A DNA stretch of 64,000 nt from Deltaproteobacteria bacterium. Its GTDB lineage: Bacteria > Desulfobacterota > Desulfobulbia > Desulfobulbales > JAGXFP01. Under the pieces are notes generated by a model. The model saw only the letters and a list, made by a program, of their open reading frames with translations, did not search any database and was not told where the DNA came from. Positions 1 to 9,390 of this stretch are shown piece by piece (position 1 is the first letter of the stretch; each line of letters opens with the position of its first letter). The stretch is taken from contig JAGVGT010000073.1 in assembly GCA_020056965.1 (NCBI GenBank), positions 1 to 64,000 on the forward strand. Reading direction: 5' to 3'. The position numbers and the translations under genes were made by a program.

Positions 1-21
1 AATTCCCGCGCCAATTTCGCC

Positions 22-45
22 TGCCGCTTTTCAAGAGGCGGCAGA
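22..45. repeat. small perfect inverted repeat downstream of hypF
   Basis: A 7-bp perfect stem (CTGCCGC / GCGGCAG) with a 10-nt loop lies just after the hypF stop. There is no U-run on the minus strand after it, so it is not a convincing terminator. The gene that follows hypF on the minus strand, if any, lies outside the window. Confidence 0.3.
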
Positions 46-68
46 CCATGCTTTTGCCGGCACAATCA

Positions 69-2372
69 CTAATCAGCAGCCCGATCCAGCAGATACTGCC
101 GACCAATCATCGCCTGCCCCAGGGCAATGCCGCCGTCACCGGCCGGCACCTGCCCATGGGCCAAAACCTCGAAGCCCCGAGCGAACAGGACCGCCAGCAG
201 CCCCTCCAGCAGGAGGTAGTTATTGAAAACCCCGCCACTTAAGACCACCCGGCCAAGGCCGCTCTCTTCCCTGGCCCGCTCGGCCGCTCCGGCCAGCATC
301 GCCACCAGGGTCCCGTGCAACCGCCGACTCACCTCGGCCGGTCCGGCCCCACCCCCGATTTCTTCCGCAATCTGCCTGATCAGAGGCCGCAGGGCAAGCC
401 TGAAGATATCCTCTTCCTCGTAAAATTCCCACTGATACGGCTCAGCCAACCGGCCGCCCGCCGTCTCCATCAAGGCAATGGCCGCCTGGGCCTCATAACT
501 GATCTCGCCCCGGAGGCCGCACAGCGCCGCCACGGCGTCAAAGAGCCGGCCGCAACTGCTGGTTTTGGGACAATTCAAGTCGCGTTCCAGCATCTCGAGC
601 AATGGCCCGGCCGAGTAACCTTGCAGAAAGGGCAGTTCCGGAATCCGCCCGGCAAAAGCAGCATGAAGATAACCCAACCCGGTGCGCCAGGGTGCCTTGA
701 CGGCGGCATCGCCACCCGGCAGCGGCATGGGTTCGAAACTCCCGACCCTTCGACACTCCCGGTAATCGCCGACCAGAATTTCACCGCCCCAGATGGTCCG
801 GTCCCAGCCGTAACCGGTGCCGTCCAGAATAATACCGATGACCGGACCGACCACCCGATGTTCCGCCAGGACCGAGGCCAGATGGGCGTGATGGTGCTGC
901 ACCGCCAGGGCCGGCAACCCTTGTTGCTCAAGAGCCCAGCGGGTGGAAAGATAATCCGGATGCAGGTCGTGAACCACCAGTTGCGGTTCGGTCGCAAAAA
1001 TTTTTAACAGATGGGCAATGTTCTCGCGGAAAAAGTCGTAGGCAGGCAGATTTTTCAGATCACCAAGATGTTGCCCAAGGAAGGCCCGGTTCTCTTTAAG
1101 CAGACAGACGGCGTTTTTCAGCTCCCCGCCCACCGCCAATACCGCCGGGCCATCGCCTTCTACCTGGACCGGTTTTGGCACGAAACCCCGGCTGCGCCGC
1201 AGAGGCCGGAGCCGGCCACCCATCTGCATCACCACCGAATCATCACCCCGCACATAGATATCCCGGTCGTGCAGGAGAAAGCCATCGGCAATTCCGGCCA
1301 GCCGGGCCAGAGCTTCGCCATTGTCGATACAGATCGGCTCTTCGCTCAGATTGCCGCTGGTCATCACCAGGCCCCCGCCAAACTCACGCAGCAACAGATG
1401 ATGCAGCGGGGTATAGGCCAGCAACAAGCCAACCCGTTGGCTATCGGGCGCCACGGCTCGGGCCAGACCATTCTCCGACCGGGCCAGGGCCAGGACAATG
1501 GGGGCAGCCGGCGAGGCCAATAACACCTCCTCATCTCCGGCCAGATCGGCCAGCTTCCGGGCCGCCGCCAGATCGGCGACCATCACCGCGAAGGGCTTTT
1601 CCTCCCGGCCTTTGCGGAACCGCAAACGGGCCAGCGCCGGTGCACTGCTGGCATCCACCGCCAGGTGAAAACCGCTCAACCCCTTGATGGCCAGAATCTT
1701 GCCGTCCCGCAGAAGTTCAATTGCCAGCGCGAAGGCCGCTTGCGCCCCGGCCAGTTCAGTACCAGCCGCATCGCTCAGCCAAACCCTTGGACCACAGACC
1801 GGGCAGGCCACCGGCTGGGCATGGAAACGCCGATCGCCGGGGTCGTCGTACTCCCGGCGGCAATCTTCACACATGGCAAAACGGCGCATGGCCGTGGCCG
1901 GCCGGTCGTAGGGGATGGCGGTGACGATGGAGTAACGGGGGCCACAGTTGGTGCAATTGATGAAGGGATAGAGATAACGCCGGTCGGCCGGGTCAAACAT
2001 CTCCCGCAGACAATCCCGGCAGAGCGCCAAGTCTGGGGCGATCAGGGTGGCGGCTGGCCCGATCGTCCGAGAGCAGAGGATCTGGAAGTCAGTCTCCGCG
2101 CCCGGTGGCACGGAAGAAGTGCGCAATGAGAGAATCTCGGCCTGGACCGGGGCCTCCTCCCGCAGTGCCGATGTGAAGACATCCAGGACCTCCGGGGAAC
2201 CCTGAACCTCAATCTCCACCCCCCTGGAAGTGTTGGCCACGCAACCGACCAAGCCATGACGGCGGGCCAGGTTAAAGACGAAGGGTCGAAACCCCACGCC
2301 CTGAACAACGCCGCCGATCTCGATTTTCCGTCGGACGGTCGTCCCGCCCCAGGGTTCACGCCCCAGGCCCAT
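69..2372 (-). CDS. hypF: HypF, carbamoyltransferase for [NiFe]-hydrogenase maturation
   Basis: HypF converts carbamoyl phosphate and ATP into the carbamoyl group that HypE turns into the cyanide ligands of the NiFe active site. The 767-residue protein has the full family layout: an N-terminal acylphosphatase-like domain (about 15-105), two zinc fingers with paired CxxC motifs (CRDC...CTNC and CEDC...CPVC), a YrdC-like domain (about 220-400) and a C-terminal Kae1/TobZ-like domain with a histidine-rich VQHHHAHLA motif. Length is normal for HypF. Its ATG overlaps the hypB stop by one base (TGATG), so translation is probably coupled. It is the last gene of the hydrogenase operon in this window; hypC, hypD and hypE are not seen and may lie further left. 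Confidence 0.96.
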   Translation of the reverse strand: MGLGREPWGGTTVRRKIEIGGVVQGVGFRPFVFNLARRHGLVGCVANTSRGVEIEVQGSPEVLDVFTSALREEAPVQAEILSLRTSSVPPGAETDFQILCSRTIGPAATLIAPDLALCRDCLREMFDPADRRYLYPFINCTNCGPRYSIVTAIPYDRPATAMRRFAMCEDCRREYDDPGDRRFHAQPVACPVCGPRVWLSDAAGTELAGAQAAFALAIELLRDGKILAIKGLSGFHLAVDASSAPALARLRFRKGREEKPFAVMVADLAAARKLADLAGDEEVLLASPAAPIVLALARSENGLARAVAPDSQRVGLLLAYTPLHHLLLREFGGGLVMTSGNLSEEPICIDNGEALARLAGIADGFLLHDRDIYVRGDDSVVMQMGGRLRPLRRSRGFVPKPVQVEGDGPAVLAVGGELKNAVCLLKENRAFLGQHLGDLKNLPAYDFFRENIAHLLKIFATEPQLVVHDLHPDYLSTRWALEQQGLPALAVQHHHAHLASVLAEHRVVGPVIGIILDGTGYGWDRTIWGGEILVGDYRECRRVGSFEPMPLPGGDAAVKAPWRTGLGYLHAAFAGRIPELPFLQGYSAGPLLEMLERDLNCPKTSSCGRLFDAVAALCGLRGEISYEAQAAIALMETAGGRLAEPYQWEFYEEEDIFRLALRPLIRQIAEEIGGGAGPAEVSRRLHGTLVAMLAGAAERAREESGLGRVVLSGGVFNNYLLLEGLLAVLFARGFEVLAHGQVPAGDGGIALGQAMIGRQYLLDRAAD

Positions 2373-3130
2373 CAGGTGTTGAGCCCTTCCCGATGCTGCC
2401 GCAACCAGTCATACCAGCGCCCTACTCCCTCTCCGCTGACCGCGGAAAGCTCGATAAACTCCAGGTCAGGATTGACCTGGGCGGCCATCTCCCGGCAGGC
2501 CGTGACATCGAAACGCAAGTAGGGCAGCAGATCGGTCTTGTTGATCAGGCAAAGCGTGGCGGCCCGGAACATGTGGGGATATTTCTGGGGCTTGTCCTCA
2601 CCTTCGGTGACGCTGATGATCACCACCTTGGCCGCCTCGCCCAGGTCAAACATGGCTGGACAGACCAGGTTGCCAACATTCTCGATGAACAGCAGCGAAT
2701 CATCGTGCAGTTCGAGCTGCTCAATGGCCCGGGCCACCATCTGGCTGTCCAGATGACAGCCAGCGCCGGTATTGACCTGGACCACCTCGGCTCCGGTGGC
2801 GCTGATCCGCTCGGCGTCGCGCCGGGTCTGCTGATCACCCTCGATCACCGCCATGGCCAACTCGCCCCGCAGGTCGCGAATGGTCCGCTCGAGTATGGTG
2901 GTTTTGCCGGAACCGGGTGAACTGACCAAGTTCAGAGCGAGAATCTTGCGCCGCCTGAGATATTCCCGGTTGCGGGCCGCCAGCGCATCGTTTTTGGCCA
3001 ACACCTCGGTTTCCAGGGTGATGGTCCGGAACTTGTGGTGCTGATGGTGATGATGGTGATCGGCCAGACCTGGCACCAGACGGGTGATGGTCACCCCACT
3101 TCCATCATCACAGCCGCAGGAATCGCACAT
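2372..3130 (-). CDS. hypB: HypB, nickel-delivering GTPase for hydrogenase maturation
   Basis: HypB is a GTPase of the SIMIBI class that, with HypA, inserts nickel into the hydrogenase large subunit. The 252-residue protein begins with a CDSCGC nickel-binding motif, followed by a short histidine stretch (around residues 24-33, seven of ten positions His) that probably stores nickel, then the P-loop SSPGSGKTT and the family NKTDLL specificity motif. The gene sits 3 nt after hypA and overlaps hypF by one base. Cytoplasmic. Confidence 0.97.
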   Translation of the reverse strand: MCDSCGCDDGSGVTITRLVPGLADHHHHHQHHKFRTITLETEVLAKNDALAARNREYLRRRKILALNLVSSPGSGKTTILERTIRDLRGELAMAVIEGDQQTRRDAERISATGAEVVQVNTGAGCHLDSQMVARAIEQLELHDDSLLFIENVGNLVCPAMFDLGEAAKVVIISVTEGEDKPQKYPHMFRAATLCLINKTDLLPYLRFDVTACREMAAQVNPDLEFIELSAVSGEGVGRWYDWLRQHREGLNT

Positions 3131-3133
3131 TTT

Positions 3134-3478
3134 TTAATCCTCGATGGTCAGCGAACGGATTTTAAGTTCCCGACCACCGTTAAGGGAGACATCGTCACTG
3201 GCGCAGGAAGGACAAAGCACCAGAAAGGAATCGGCCGGGAAAGTGGCGGCGCAGACCCGACAATTCCCTGTGGCACCGACCTCGGTAATTCGAAAGATCG
3301 TATCAGCCAGACCATCGTCCTTCCCGACCGCCTCCAGACAGAACTGGAGTGAGTCAGCCAGAACTCCGGCCAGGCAACCCACCTCGATTTCCACCTCGAG
3401 AATCCGGACCGCGCCTTCGCGGGTCGCCGCCTCCCGGGTCTGCTCGACAATACTTAGGGCCAGGGACATTTCATGCAT
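3134..3478 (-). CDS. hypA: HypA, nickel/zinc chaperone for hydrogenase maturation
   Basis: HypA binds nickel through its N-terminal Met-His and hands it to the hydrogenase precursor together with HypB. The 114-residue sequence starts MHEMSLALSIVEQ, which carries the conserved His2, and has the structural zinc site as two CxxC pairs (CRVC and CPSC, about 17 residues apart). Length is typical (113-117). It lies 18 nt after the stop of the membrane subunit gene hybB and 3 nt before hypB. Confidence 0.96.
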   Translation of the reverse strand: MHEMSLALSIVEQTREAATREGAVRILEVEIEVGCLAGVLADSLQFCLEAVGKDDGLADTIFRITEVGATGNCRVCAATFPADSFLVLCPSCASDDVSLNGGRELKIRSLTIED

Positions 3479-3496
3479 CGGCAGCCCAGGTGCAAC

Positions 3497-4624
3497 TCAA
3501 CCGGCTTTGGCAAAGAGAGGCAGATGCTTGGCGGCCATCTTGAACAGAAAGACCCCCAGAGACACCACTCCCAATGTGACCAAAAACTCCGAGAACGAAG
3601 GGAAATAAGAGGTCCCCTGGGCGCTATTGTACTCCTGCATGCTGAACAGGCAGACATTCAGCCGGTTGACCAGCACCCCGACGATCACCATGATATTGAC
3701 CGCCATGATCGACCGCATTTCGCGCCGGAATCTCTCTTGCGCCAGCAGCCCCAAGGGGATGACCACCCCCAGCAAAATCTCCAGGAGGTACATGTTGCCT
3801 TCCAGTGAACCGTCAAAGGCCAGCCCCACGCCGGCCCAGACCAGGAAAACCAGCTTCAGGGCCAGATAGATCGAGAGGGTGATCATGGTGCCCCGGGCTA
3901 GTCCCCGGTAAATCTCGATATCGACGTGATGGTTGAACGCCCTGCCACTCAGCATCGCCTCGGTGCTGACCATGCACAAGCCCATGGCGATGGCCGAGAT
4001 CAGGAACATGTAGGGCAGGAACCAGGAGAACCAGAGGGGCGACATCTTGGCCGGGGCGATCAAGAACACCGCGCCTAGCGAGGACTGGTGCAGAGTGGAA
4101 AGCATCACCCCGAAGACCACCGCCCCGATCATGATCTTGTTGACCGCCGCCAGCGCCTTGCTCTTGCCGAAGCGCTCCAGCAGCATCGGGGAAGACTCGA
4201 TGGCCAGGGTGGTGGTGTAGAGGATGACGTGGATGGCCACCACCCACATGATCGAATGGACCTGCCACATCACCGAAGGATGCCAGAGCCGAAAGGGATG
4301 GCCGATATCGAGAAACAGCGCCGCCACCGCCATCAGATAGCCCAAAAAAGCGGTGAGAATGGCTGGCCGGCCGATGGGCTTGTACTTCTTCCAATTGAAA
4401 AGGTAGATAGCAGCAGCGATGATGAAACCGCCGGCAGCCATGGCCACCCCGCCCAACACGTCAAAGCCCAGCCAGAAGCCCCAGGGATAGAAGTCGTTTA
4501 GATTGGTCACCGCCCCCAGGCCGCTGAACAGCCGCCAGACCGCCACCATTCCGCCGACCAAAATGGCACAGCAGAGCACCAGCGTATTGGGAGTCCACAT
4601 TCTGATTTCCTGTCCGGATGTCAT
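3497..4624 (-). CDS. hybB: HybB-type membrane subunit of the hydrogenase (NrfD family)
   Basis: This integral membrane protein probably carries electrons from the HybA iron-sulfur subunit to menaquinone. The 375-residue sequence has about nine or ten hydrophobic segments and no heme-ligand pattern of a HyaC/cytochrome b subunit; it belongs to the NrfD/HybB family. An AGGAGG ribosome site 8 nt upstream supports the start at 4624. It follows hybD by 19 nt. The order differs from E. coli (hybOABCDEFG): here the membrane subunit comes after the large subunit and its protease. Confidence 0.93.
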   Translation of the reverse strand: MTSGQEIRMWTPNTLVLCCAILVGGMVAVWRLFSGLGAVTNLNDFYPWGFWLGFDVLGGVAMAAGGFIIAAAIYLFNWKKYKPIGRPAILTAFLGYLMAVAALFLDIGHPFRLWHPSVMWQVHSIMWVVAIHVILYTTTLAIESSPMLLERFGKSKALAAVNKIMIGAVVFGVMLSTLHQSSLGAVFLIAPAKMSPLWFSWFLPYMFLISAIAMGLCMVSTEAMLSGRAFNHHVDIEIYRGLARGTMITLSIYLALKLVFLVWAGVGLAFDGSLEGNMYLLEILLGVVIPLGLLAQERFRREMRSIMAVNIMVIVGVLVNRLNVCLFSMQEYNSAQGTSYFPSFSEFLVTLGVVSLGVFLFKMAAKHLPLFAKAG

Positions 4625-4643
4625 GGTGTCGCCTCCTTTCCCC

Positions 4644-5174
4644 TTACGGGTTAAGATGTCTCGTGGACCAGAAGCCCGGCGGCCGGCTCGCTTCCGCCGC
4701 CAGAAGTTGGGGTTCCAGACCGTATCCTGCCAGTTCCGCCGCCACCGCCACCACCACCCGGGCCAGAGCTTGCTCCACCGACTCGGAAAGCCCCAGGCCC
4801 GTGGAAAGATCGCCTGGTTCCACCCCGAACAAGACCAGTCGCCCCGGCAACGAGTCCATCAGCCCCAGGGTGGCCAACAGGTCGGAAATTCCCAATTGAT
4901 GGGGGGTGATCCGGGTATTAAAGTGGGCCGGCACCTCTCCGTCGGCCAGACGATAGACGCTGCCTGGCGGGCCGCCGTTTTTCATGGCATCAATGATGAC
5001 CAAGAGGTCGCGGCCTTTCAGGTTATCCAGCAGTTCCAGACCGCAAGTGCCGCCGTCCACCAGCTCCACCTCCGGCGCAAAGGCGTAGGCCCGTTCCAGC
5101 TCCTCAATGGCCCGCACCCCCAGCCCTTCGTCGTGCAGGAGAATATTACCGACACCCAATACCAATATATTCAT
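4644..5174 (-). CDS. hybD: hydrogenase maturation endopeptidase (HybD/HyaD type)
   Basis: The nickel-dependent protease removes the C-terminal tail of the large subunit once nickel is inserted. The 176-residue protein begins with the family signature GVGNILLHDEGLGVR, whose acidic residue is one nickel ligand. It keeps the Asp in LLVIIDAMK and the His in ITPHQLG that complete the metal site. It starts 2 nt after the hybC stop, so its supply is tied to that of its substrate. Confidence 0.95.
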   Translation of the reverse strand: MNILVLGVGNILLHDEGLGVRAIEELERAYAFAPEVELVDGGTCGLELLDNLKGRDLLVIIDAMKNGGPPGSVYRLADGEVPAHFNTRITPHQLGISDLLATLGLMDSLPGRLVLFGVEPGDLSTGLGLSESVEQALARVVVAVAAELAGYGLEPQLLAAEASRPPGFWSTRHLNP

Positions 5175-5176
5175 AC

Positions 5177-6877
5177 TTACAGCACCTTGACCTTAACGAT
5201 CTCCCGATTCTCGCCGTCCACCAGATGAATGGCGCAGGCCAGGCAGGGATCGAAGGAGTGCACGGTCCTTAATACCTCCAAGGGTTTTTCCGGATCGGCC
5301 ACCGGGTTGCCAACCAGCGAGGCCTCGTAGGGGCCGGGGGCATCTTTGTCGTTCCGGGGTCCGGCGTTCCAGGTGGAAGGCACCACGCACTGGTAGTTCT
5401 TGATCTTGCCGTTCTCGATGACCACCCAGTGCGAGAGGGTCCCGCGCGGCGCCTCGTGGAAACCGAAACCGCGCTGCTCCCCGGCCGGAAAGGTCGGCTT
5501 ATTGAAGGTCCGCACATCGCCGCTGCCGATGTTGTTGACCAGGGCGGACCACTGGTTGTTAAGGGTATCGTTGAGCACCGCGCAACGCACCACCCGGGCA
5601 GCGATCCGCCCGATGGTCGAATGCAGAGCGGGGATACCCACCTGGGTCTTAGCCAGACTGCTGACCGTCGCCAGAGTCTGGTCCACATATTTTTTAGTCG
5701 GGGCATGACCGGAAACATACATGGCCAGGACATTGGCCAGAGGCCCGACCTGGGCCGGCGCGCCTTGGAAGGTCGGCGATTTCACCCAGGAGTACTTGCC
5801 GTTGTCCTGGAAGTCGGTGTAGTCGGGCACCGTCTCTTCCTCATAGGGGTGGCGGTTCCAGTCGCCTTTATACCAGGAGTGCTTTATCGATTCCTTGACG
5901 TTCTTCTCGAAGAAGTCGTCGTGGTAACTCTTGATCGGGCTAAACTTGCTGATCTCGCCATTTTCGATATAACCGCCGGGCAGCTCGAACACCGTGCCCT
6001 TGGAGTCCATGGGCATGTCCGGGACCGACAGGTAATTCGTGACCCCGGCGCCGTAAGCAGTCCAGTCGGCATAGAAGGCCCCCACCGCCGCCACATCCAC
6101 CAGCATGGCATTCTTGACGAAGTCGTTGACCTCGTCGATCAGGGTCTTGACGTGGAAGAGCTTCTCCATGTTGAGGGCCGAAGACGAATCCATGTTGATC
6201 GGGTTGGCCACCCCGCCCACCGCCAGATTCTGGATATGGGGGGTCTTACTGCCCAGGATCGCCACCACCTGGTTGATCTTGCGCTGATACTCCAAGGCCT
6301 GCAGGTAGTGGGTGGCGGCCAGCAGGTTGACCTCGGGCTTAAGCTTCATGGCCGGGTGGCCCCAGTAGCCGCTGCCGAAGGGGCCGAGCTGGCCGGAGCC
6401 GACAAAACCCTTCAACCGGTCCTGCACCGCCTTGATCTCGGGGTAACTATTGCCCTTCCAGGAGGAAAGGCTCTGGCCCAGCTGGGCGGTGGCCCGGGCA
6501 TCGGCTTTGAGGGCGGAGACGATATCCACCCAGTCCAAGGCGCAGAGATGGTAGAAATGGACCATGTGGTCGTGGACCCCGTGGGCGCCGATGATCAGAT
6601 TGCGGATGAACTGGGCGTTGACCGGTACCTCAAGGCCCAGGGCGTTTTCCACCGCTCGCACCGAGGCGATGGCATGGACGGTGGTGCAGACCCCGCAGAT
6701 TCGCTGGGTGAACAGCCAGGCCTCCCGGGGATCGCGGCCTTGGAGAATCAGCTCGATCCCCCGCCACATCTGGCCCGACGACCAGGCCTTCTTGACCTTA
6801 CCGTTCTCCACCTCACAGTCAATCCGCAGATGCCCCTCGATTCTGGTGACCGGATCAACGACGATTCTCTTAGCCAT
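5177..6877 (-). CDS. hybC: [NiFe]-hydrogenase large subunit (HybC type)
   Basis: This is the catalytic subunit that splits H2 at the NiFe(CN)2CO centre in the periplasm. Of 566 residues, C61 and C64 (RICGVC) and C545 and C548 (DPCLACAIH) are the four nickel ligands. H551 marks the processing site, leaving a 15-residue tail for HybD to remove. No selenocysteine (TGA) replaces a ligand. I start at 6877 rather than at the ATG 15 nt upstream, because that region (ATG AGG AGA) is the ribosome site itself. It has no signal peptide and should ride the Tat pathway with HybO. Length and motifs match periplasmic group 1 uptake enzymes. Confidence 0.97.
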   Translation of the reverse strand: MAKRIVVDPVTRIEGHLRIDCEVENGKVKKAWSSGQMWRGIELILQGRDPREAWLFTQRICGVCTTVHAIASVRAVENALGLEVPVNAQFIRNLIIGAHGVHDHMVHFYHLCALDWVDIVSALKADARATAQLGQSLSSWKGNSYPEIKAVQDRLKGFVGSGQLGPFGSGYWGHPAMKLKPEVNLLAATHYLQALEYQRKINQVVAILGSKTPHIQNLAVGGVANPINMDSSSALNMEKLFHVKTLIDEVNDFVKNAMLVDVAAVGAFYADWTAYGAGVTNYLSVPDMPMDSKGTVFELPGGYIENGEISKFSPIKSYHDDFFEKNVKESIKHSWYKGDWNRHPYEEETVPDYTDFQDNGKYSWVKSPTFQGAPAQVGPLANVLAMYVSGHAPTKKYVDQTLATVSSLAKTQVGIPALHSTIGRIAARVVRCAVLNDTLNNQWSALVNNIGSGDVRTFNKPTFPAGEQRGFGFHEAPRGTLSHWVVIENGKIKNYQCVVPSTWNAGPRNDKDAPGPYEASLVGNPVADPEKPLEVLRTVHSFDPCLACAIHLVDGENREIVKVKVL

Positions 6878-6925
6878 GGATACTCTCCTCAAAGGATTTG
6901 CTTATGCCAGAAGGATTCATTGTCG

Positions 6926-7936
6926 TCAGGATTTGCCGCCCGGCTTGCCGCCGTCACCATCCTTGTTCCTGGTGACCTGATAACTGATCGCCCCGGCGGC
7001 CAGGAGGGCGGCGATCAGCACCGGCACCTTCTTGATGTAGGCCCAGGTCAAGTCCGGATACTCCTGGTCGGTGATCCGCGGATTGAAGCCCAGCCGGTCG
7101 AAAGGCACCCCGGCCAGCAGCAGGTACTGGGTGCCGCCTGCCTCGCTCAGCCCATAGACTCGATCAAGATAGCGGCTGACCGTCTTGGGCATCCTGTGGG
7201 TGGAACCGACGGTCTGGGTCGGGTAGTCGTAACTGCTGCCGAACTTGAGGGCCAGACGGCGCTTGGCCTCCTCGCGCAACTCTTTTACCGGACCGAAGAT
7301 GGAGGCGCCGGTGGGGCAATATTCGCAGCAGGCCGAGTAGCCGCCCGTGGCATAGCGATGGCTGCAGAGCTGGCATTTGACGATCCGGGGGTTGTTGCTG
7401 GCCCACTCAAACTTGGGAATCCCGAAGGGACAGGCCACCTGGCAGTAGCGGCAACCAATGCAGCGTTCCTTTTTGTAGGTGACGGCGCCGCTGACCGAGT
7501 CCTTCACCAGGGCCGCCACCGGACAGACCGAGACGCAGGCCGGATTGATGCAATGCATGCAGTGGTTCTTGACAAAGGAGTAACCGTCAATCTCCTCACC
7601 GCGCTGGAGCCCGGTGCCGTTTTTGTAGGCGCTGATCAGGCACAGCGACTTGTCGGAGAGATTGGTGACCTCGTCCCAGGGACCTTCCGCATTTGCCCGT
7701 TCGTAGGGAATTTCACGGCCCGGCGTATAGAGGGCGCCGCCCTCCTCGATGCTGTTGAACTTCTTGCAATTGACCATGCATGACTTACAGCCGATGCAGA
7801 GGGTCGCGTCATAGAGGATGCCGACCGCCCCGGGGGGCAAGGGCGTGCTCTCGGCCGCGGCCACAGAGGCGCCGGCTGCCAAGAGCAGAGCTCCTCCGGA
7901 AGTCGCCTTAAGAAAATCTCGCCTGTTGATGGCCAT
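6926..7936 (-). CDS. hybA: HybA-type periplasmic 4Fe-4S ferredoxin subunit
   Basis: HybA links the small subunit HybO to the membrane subunit HybB. The 336-residue protein starts with a twin-arginine signal (NRRDFLK, then a hydrophobic alanine-rich stretch to about residue 28). It then carries four cysteine groups of the bacterial ferredoxin type (CIGCKSC, CMHCINPAC, CIGCRYC and CQLC...CCEYC), enough for four 4Fe-4S clusters. A C-terminal hydrophobic segment (about residues 298-318) is a membrane anchor, as in E. coli HybA. The gene lies between hybO (12 nt upstream) and hybC. Confidence 0.95.
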   Translation of the reverse strand: MAINRRDFLKATSGGALLLAAGASVAAAESTPLPPGAVGILYDATLCIGCKSCMVNCKKFNSIEEGGALYTPGREIPYERANAEGPWDEVTNLSDKSLCLISAYKNGTGLQRGEEIDGYSFVKNHCMHCINPACVSVCPVAALVKDSVSGAVTYKKERCIGCRYCQVACPFGIPKFEWASNNPRIVKCQLCSHRYATGGYSACCEYCPTGASIFGPVKELREEAKRRLALKFGSSYDYPTQTVGSTHRMPKTVSRYLDRVYGLSEAGGTQYLLLAGVPFDRLGFNPRITDQEYPDLTWAYIKKVPVLIAALLAAGAISYQVTRNKDGDGGKPGGKS

Positions 7937-7948
7937 GATTTGCCCCCA

Positions 7949-9052
7949 TCAATCCTGGTTCTTCTTGTTAGCGCCCATGCCCAGCGCCGCCACCCCTGCC
8001 CCGATGGCCACCCCGGCCACCGCCGCCGCCAGGACGGTAGCGCCCTCGCCTTCATCCTTCTCAGTCTTGGCGAAGAAGGTGGGCGGGGTCACATAGATGG
8101 GCCGGGCTGGAGAATGGAGGGGCTCGGTGAAACCGACCCCCTGCTCCGAACAACCAAAACAGGGATGGCCGCAGCCCACCGGCCAGGTGCCCGGGCCGAT
8201 ATCGCCGAAACCCAGGGTCGGGCAATTGTTGAAGGTCTCGGGTCCCTTGCAGCCCAGCATGTAGAGACAATAACCCTGCCGATGCCCCTCGTCGCCAAAC
8301 TCCTTGGCGAAACGACCGGCGTCGAAGTGGGGGCGCCGCTCGCAGTTCTCGTGGATCAACCGGCCATAAGCGAAGACCGGCCGCATCTTATCATCCAGGG
8401 TGGGCAACTTCTTGAAGGTCACGTAATAGAGCACAGTGGAGAGCAGATTATAGGGGTTGGGCGGACAGCCGGGGATATTGACCACGGCGATGTTCTTACC
8501 GGCCAGGATCTCATGGACCGGCTTGGCCCCGGTGGGGTTGGGAGCGGCCGAGGGGATACCGCCCCAGGAAGCGCAGGAGCCCATGGCGATTACCGCCGCC
8601 GCCTTGGGCGCCGTTTCGTTCAGGATGTCCAGCACAGTCTTGCCGGCCACCTTGCAGTAAACCCCACCGTCCTTGGTGGGGATGGAGCCATCCACTACCA
8701 GAATGAAGTTGCCCTGGTTTTCGGCGATGGATTTGGCCCGGAATTCCTCGGCCTGATGGCCGGCGCCGACCGAGAGGGTCTCGGAATAATCGAGGGAGAT
8801 CAGATCGAGGATCAGAGTTTCCAAGGTGGGATGGTTGGCCCGGAGCAAGGTCTCCACGCACCCAGTGCACTCCTGGGCCGACAGCCAGATCACCGGAGGG
8901 CGCTTCGGGGAGGTAATCGCCTCAGCGATCTTGGGTGCCAGTTCCAGAGGCAACCCCATGCTGGCCGCCATCACCGTGCAGAACTTCAGGAAATCCCGGC
9001 GGGAAACGCCCCCCAGCCTGCTTCTTACCTGCTCAAAGCCACGCTCGTCCAT
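7949..9052 (-). CDS. hybO: [NiFe]-hydrogenase small subunit (HybO type)
   Basis: The electron-transfer subunit carries three Fe-S clusters from the active site to the surface. The 367-residue precursor has a Tat signal with RRDFLK at about 18-23. The proximal-cluster cysteines are visible (ECTGCVE, GSCASWGG, PGCPPNP), and the medial and distal ligands lie in the C-terminal part, including GHPCFGCSE. A hydrophobic Ala/Gly-rich stretch near the end (about 338-358) is probably a membrane anchor. It is the first gene of the hyb-hyp operon; the next gene upstream starts more than 330 nt away, so the promoter should lie in 9053-9390. Confidence 0.96.
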   Translation of the reverse strand: MDERGFEQVRSRLGGVSRRDFLKFCTVMAASMGLPLELAPKIAEAITSPKRPPVIWLSAQECTGCVETLLRANHPTLETLILDLISLDYSETLSVGAGHQAEEFRAKSIAENQGNFILVVDGSIPTKDGGVYCKVAGKTVLDILNETAPKAAAVIAMGSCASWGGIPSAAPNPTGAKPVHEILAGKNIAVVNIPGCPPNPYNLLSTVLYYVTFKKLPTLDDKMRPVFAYGRLIHENCERRPHFDAGRFAKEFGDEGHRQGYCLYMLGCKGPETFNNCPTLGFGDIGPGTWPVGCGHPCFGCSEQGVGFTEPLHSPARPIYVTPPTFFAKTEKDEGEGATVLAAAVAGVAIGAGVAALGMGANKKNQD

Positions 9053-9390
9053 GGAAGCCCTCTCTGATTAGGATTATAAGAGGTCTCGCGACAAGGCCAC
9101 AGTCCGACAGGGCTGAAAAAATTCCGCAACTACCGCCAAGCCTGCCTCAACCTCTGAAACTTTATGATGACATCATGTTCAGAGTACTGCTGTCAAGGCG
9201 AAAAGATCGGATGTTTTGGAGAAAACCGGCCGACAGAAACAATCCAGAAAATGGCGCAGAGTGGATGACATGCATTCACCTCCATCATCACCCCGACTTC
9301 AGAGGGTGAACGGCGATGGAGTGTAATGATTTCATAAACAGCATGGCCTGCCGGCAAAGCCGCCGCGAATCCGCTACTCCCGGGCCAGAT
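9053..9390. promoter_or_regulatory. intergenic region with the presumed hyb operon promoter
   Basis: This 338-nt stretch has no convincing gene. It precedes hybO (minus) and follows the stop of the small Cys-rich gene at 9391. A perfect inverted repeat ATGATG-A-CATCAT at 9164-9176, about 112 nt upstream of the hybO start, is the only clear operator-like element. A TTGGC...TTGC pair on the minus strand near 9126-9140 resembles a sigma-54 site, but the GG-GC spacing is 8 rather than 10, so I do not call it. Confidence 0.45.

Noticed and set aside
6878-6892. Five-codon longer start for hybC (MRRVS)
   Set aside because: Those codons contain the AGGAGAG ribosome site of the ATG at 6877.
5429-7783. 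784-codon open frame on the plus strand opposite hybC and hybA
   Set aside because: Shadow of two well-supported hydrogenase genes; no ribosome site and low-complexity Asp/Gly/His-rich product.
9126-9140. Sigma-54-like TTGGC...TTGC on the minus strand upstream of hybO
   Set aside because: Only 8 nt separate GG and GC; the required distance is 10, and the TGGCAC core is not kept.
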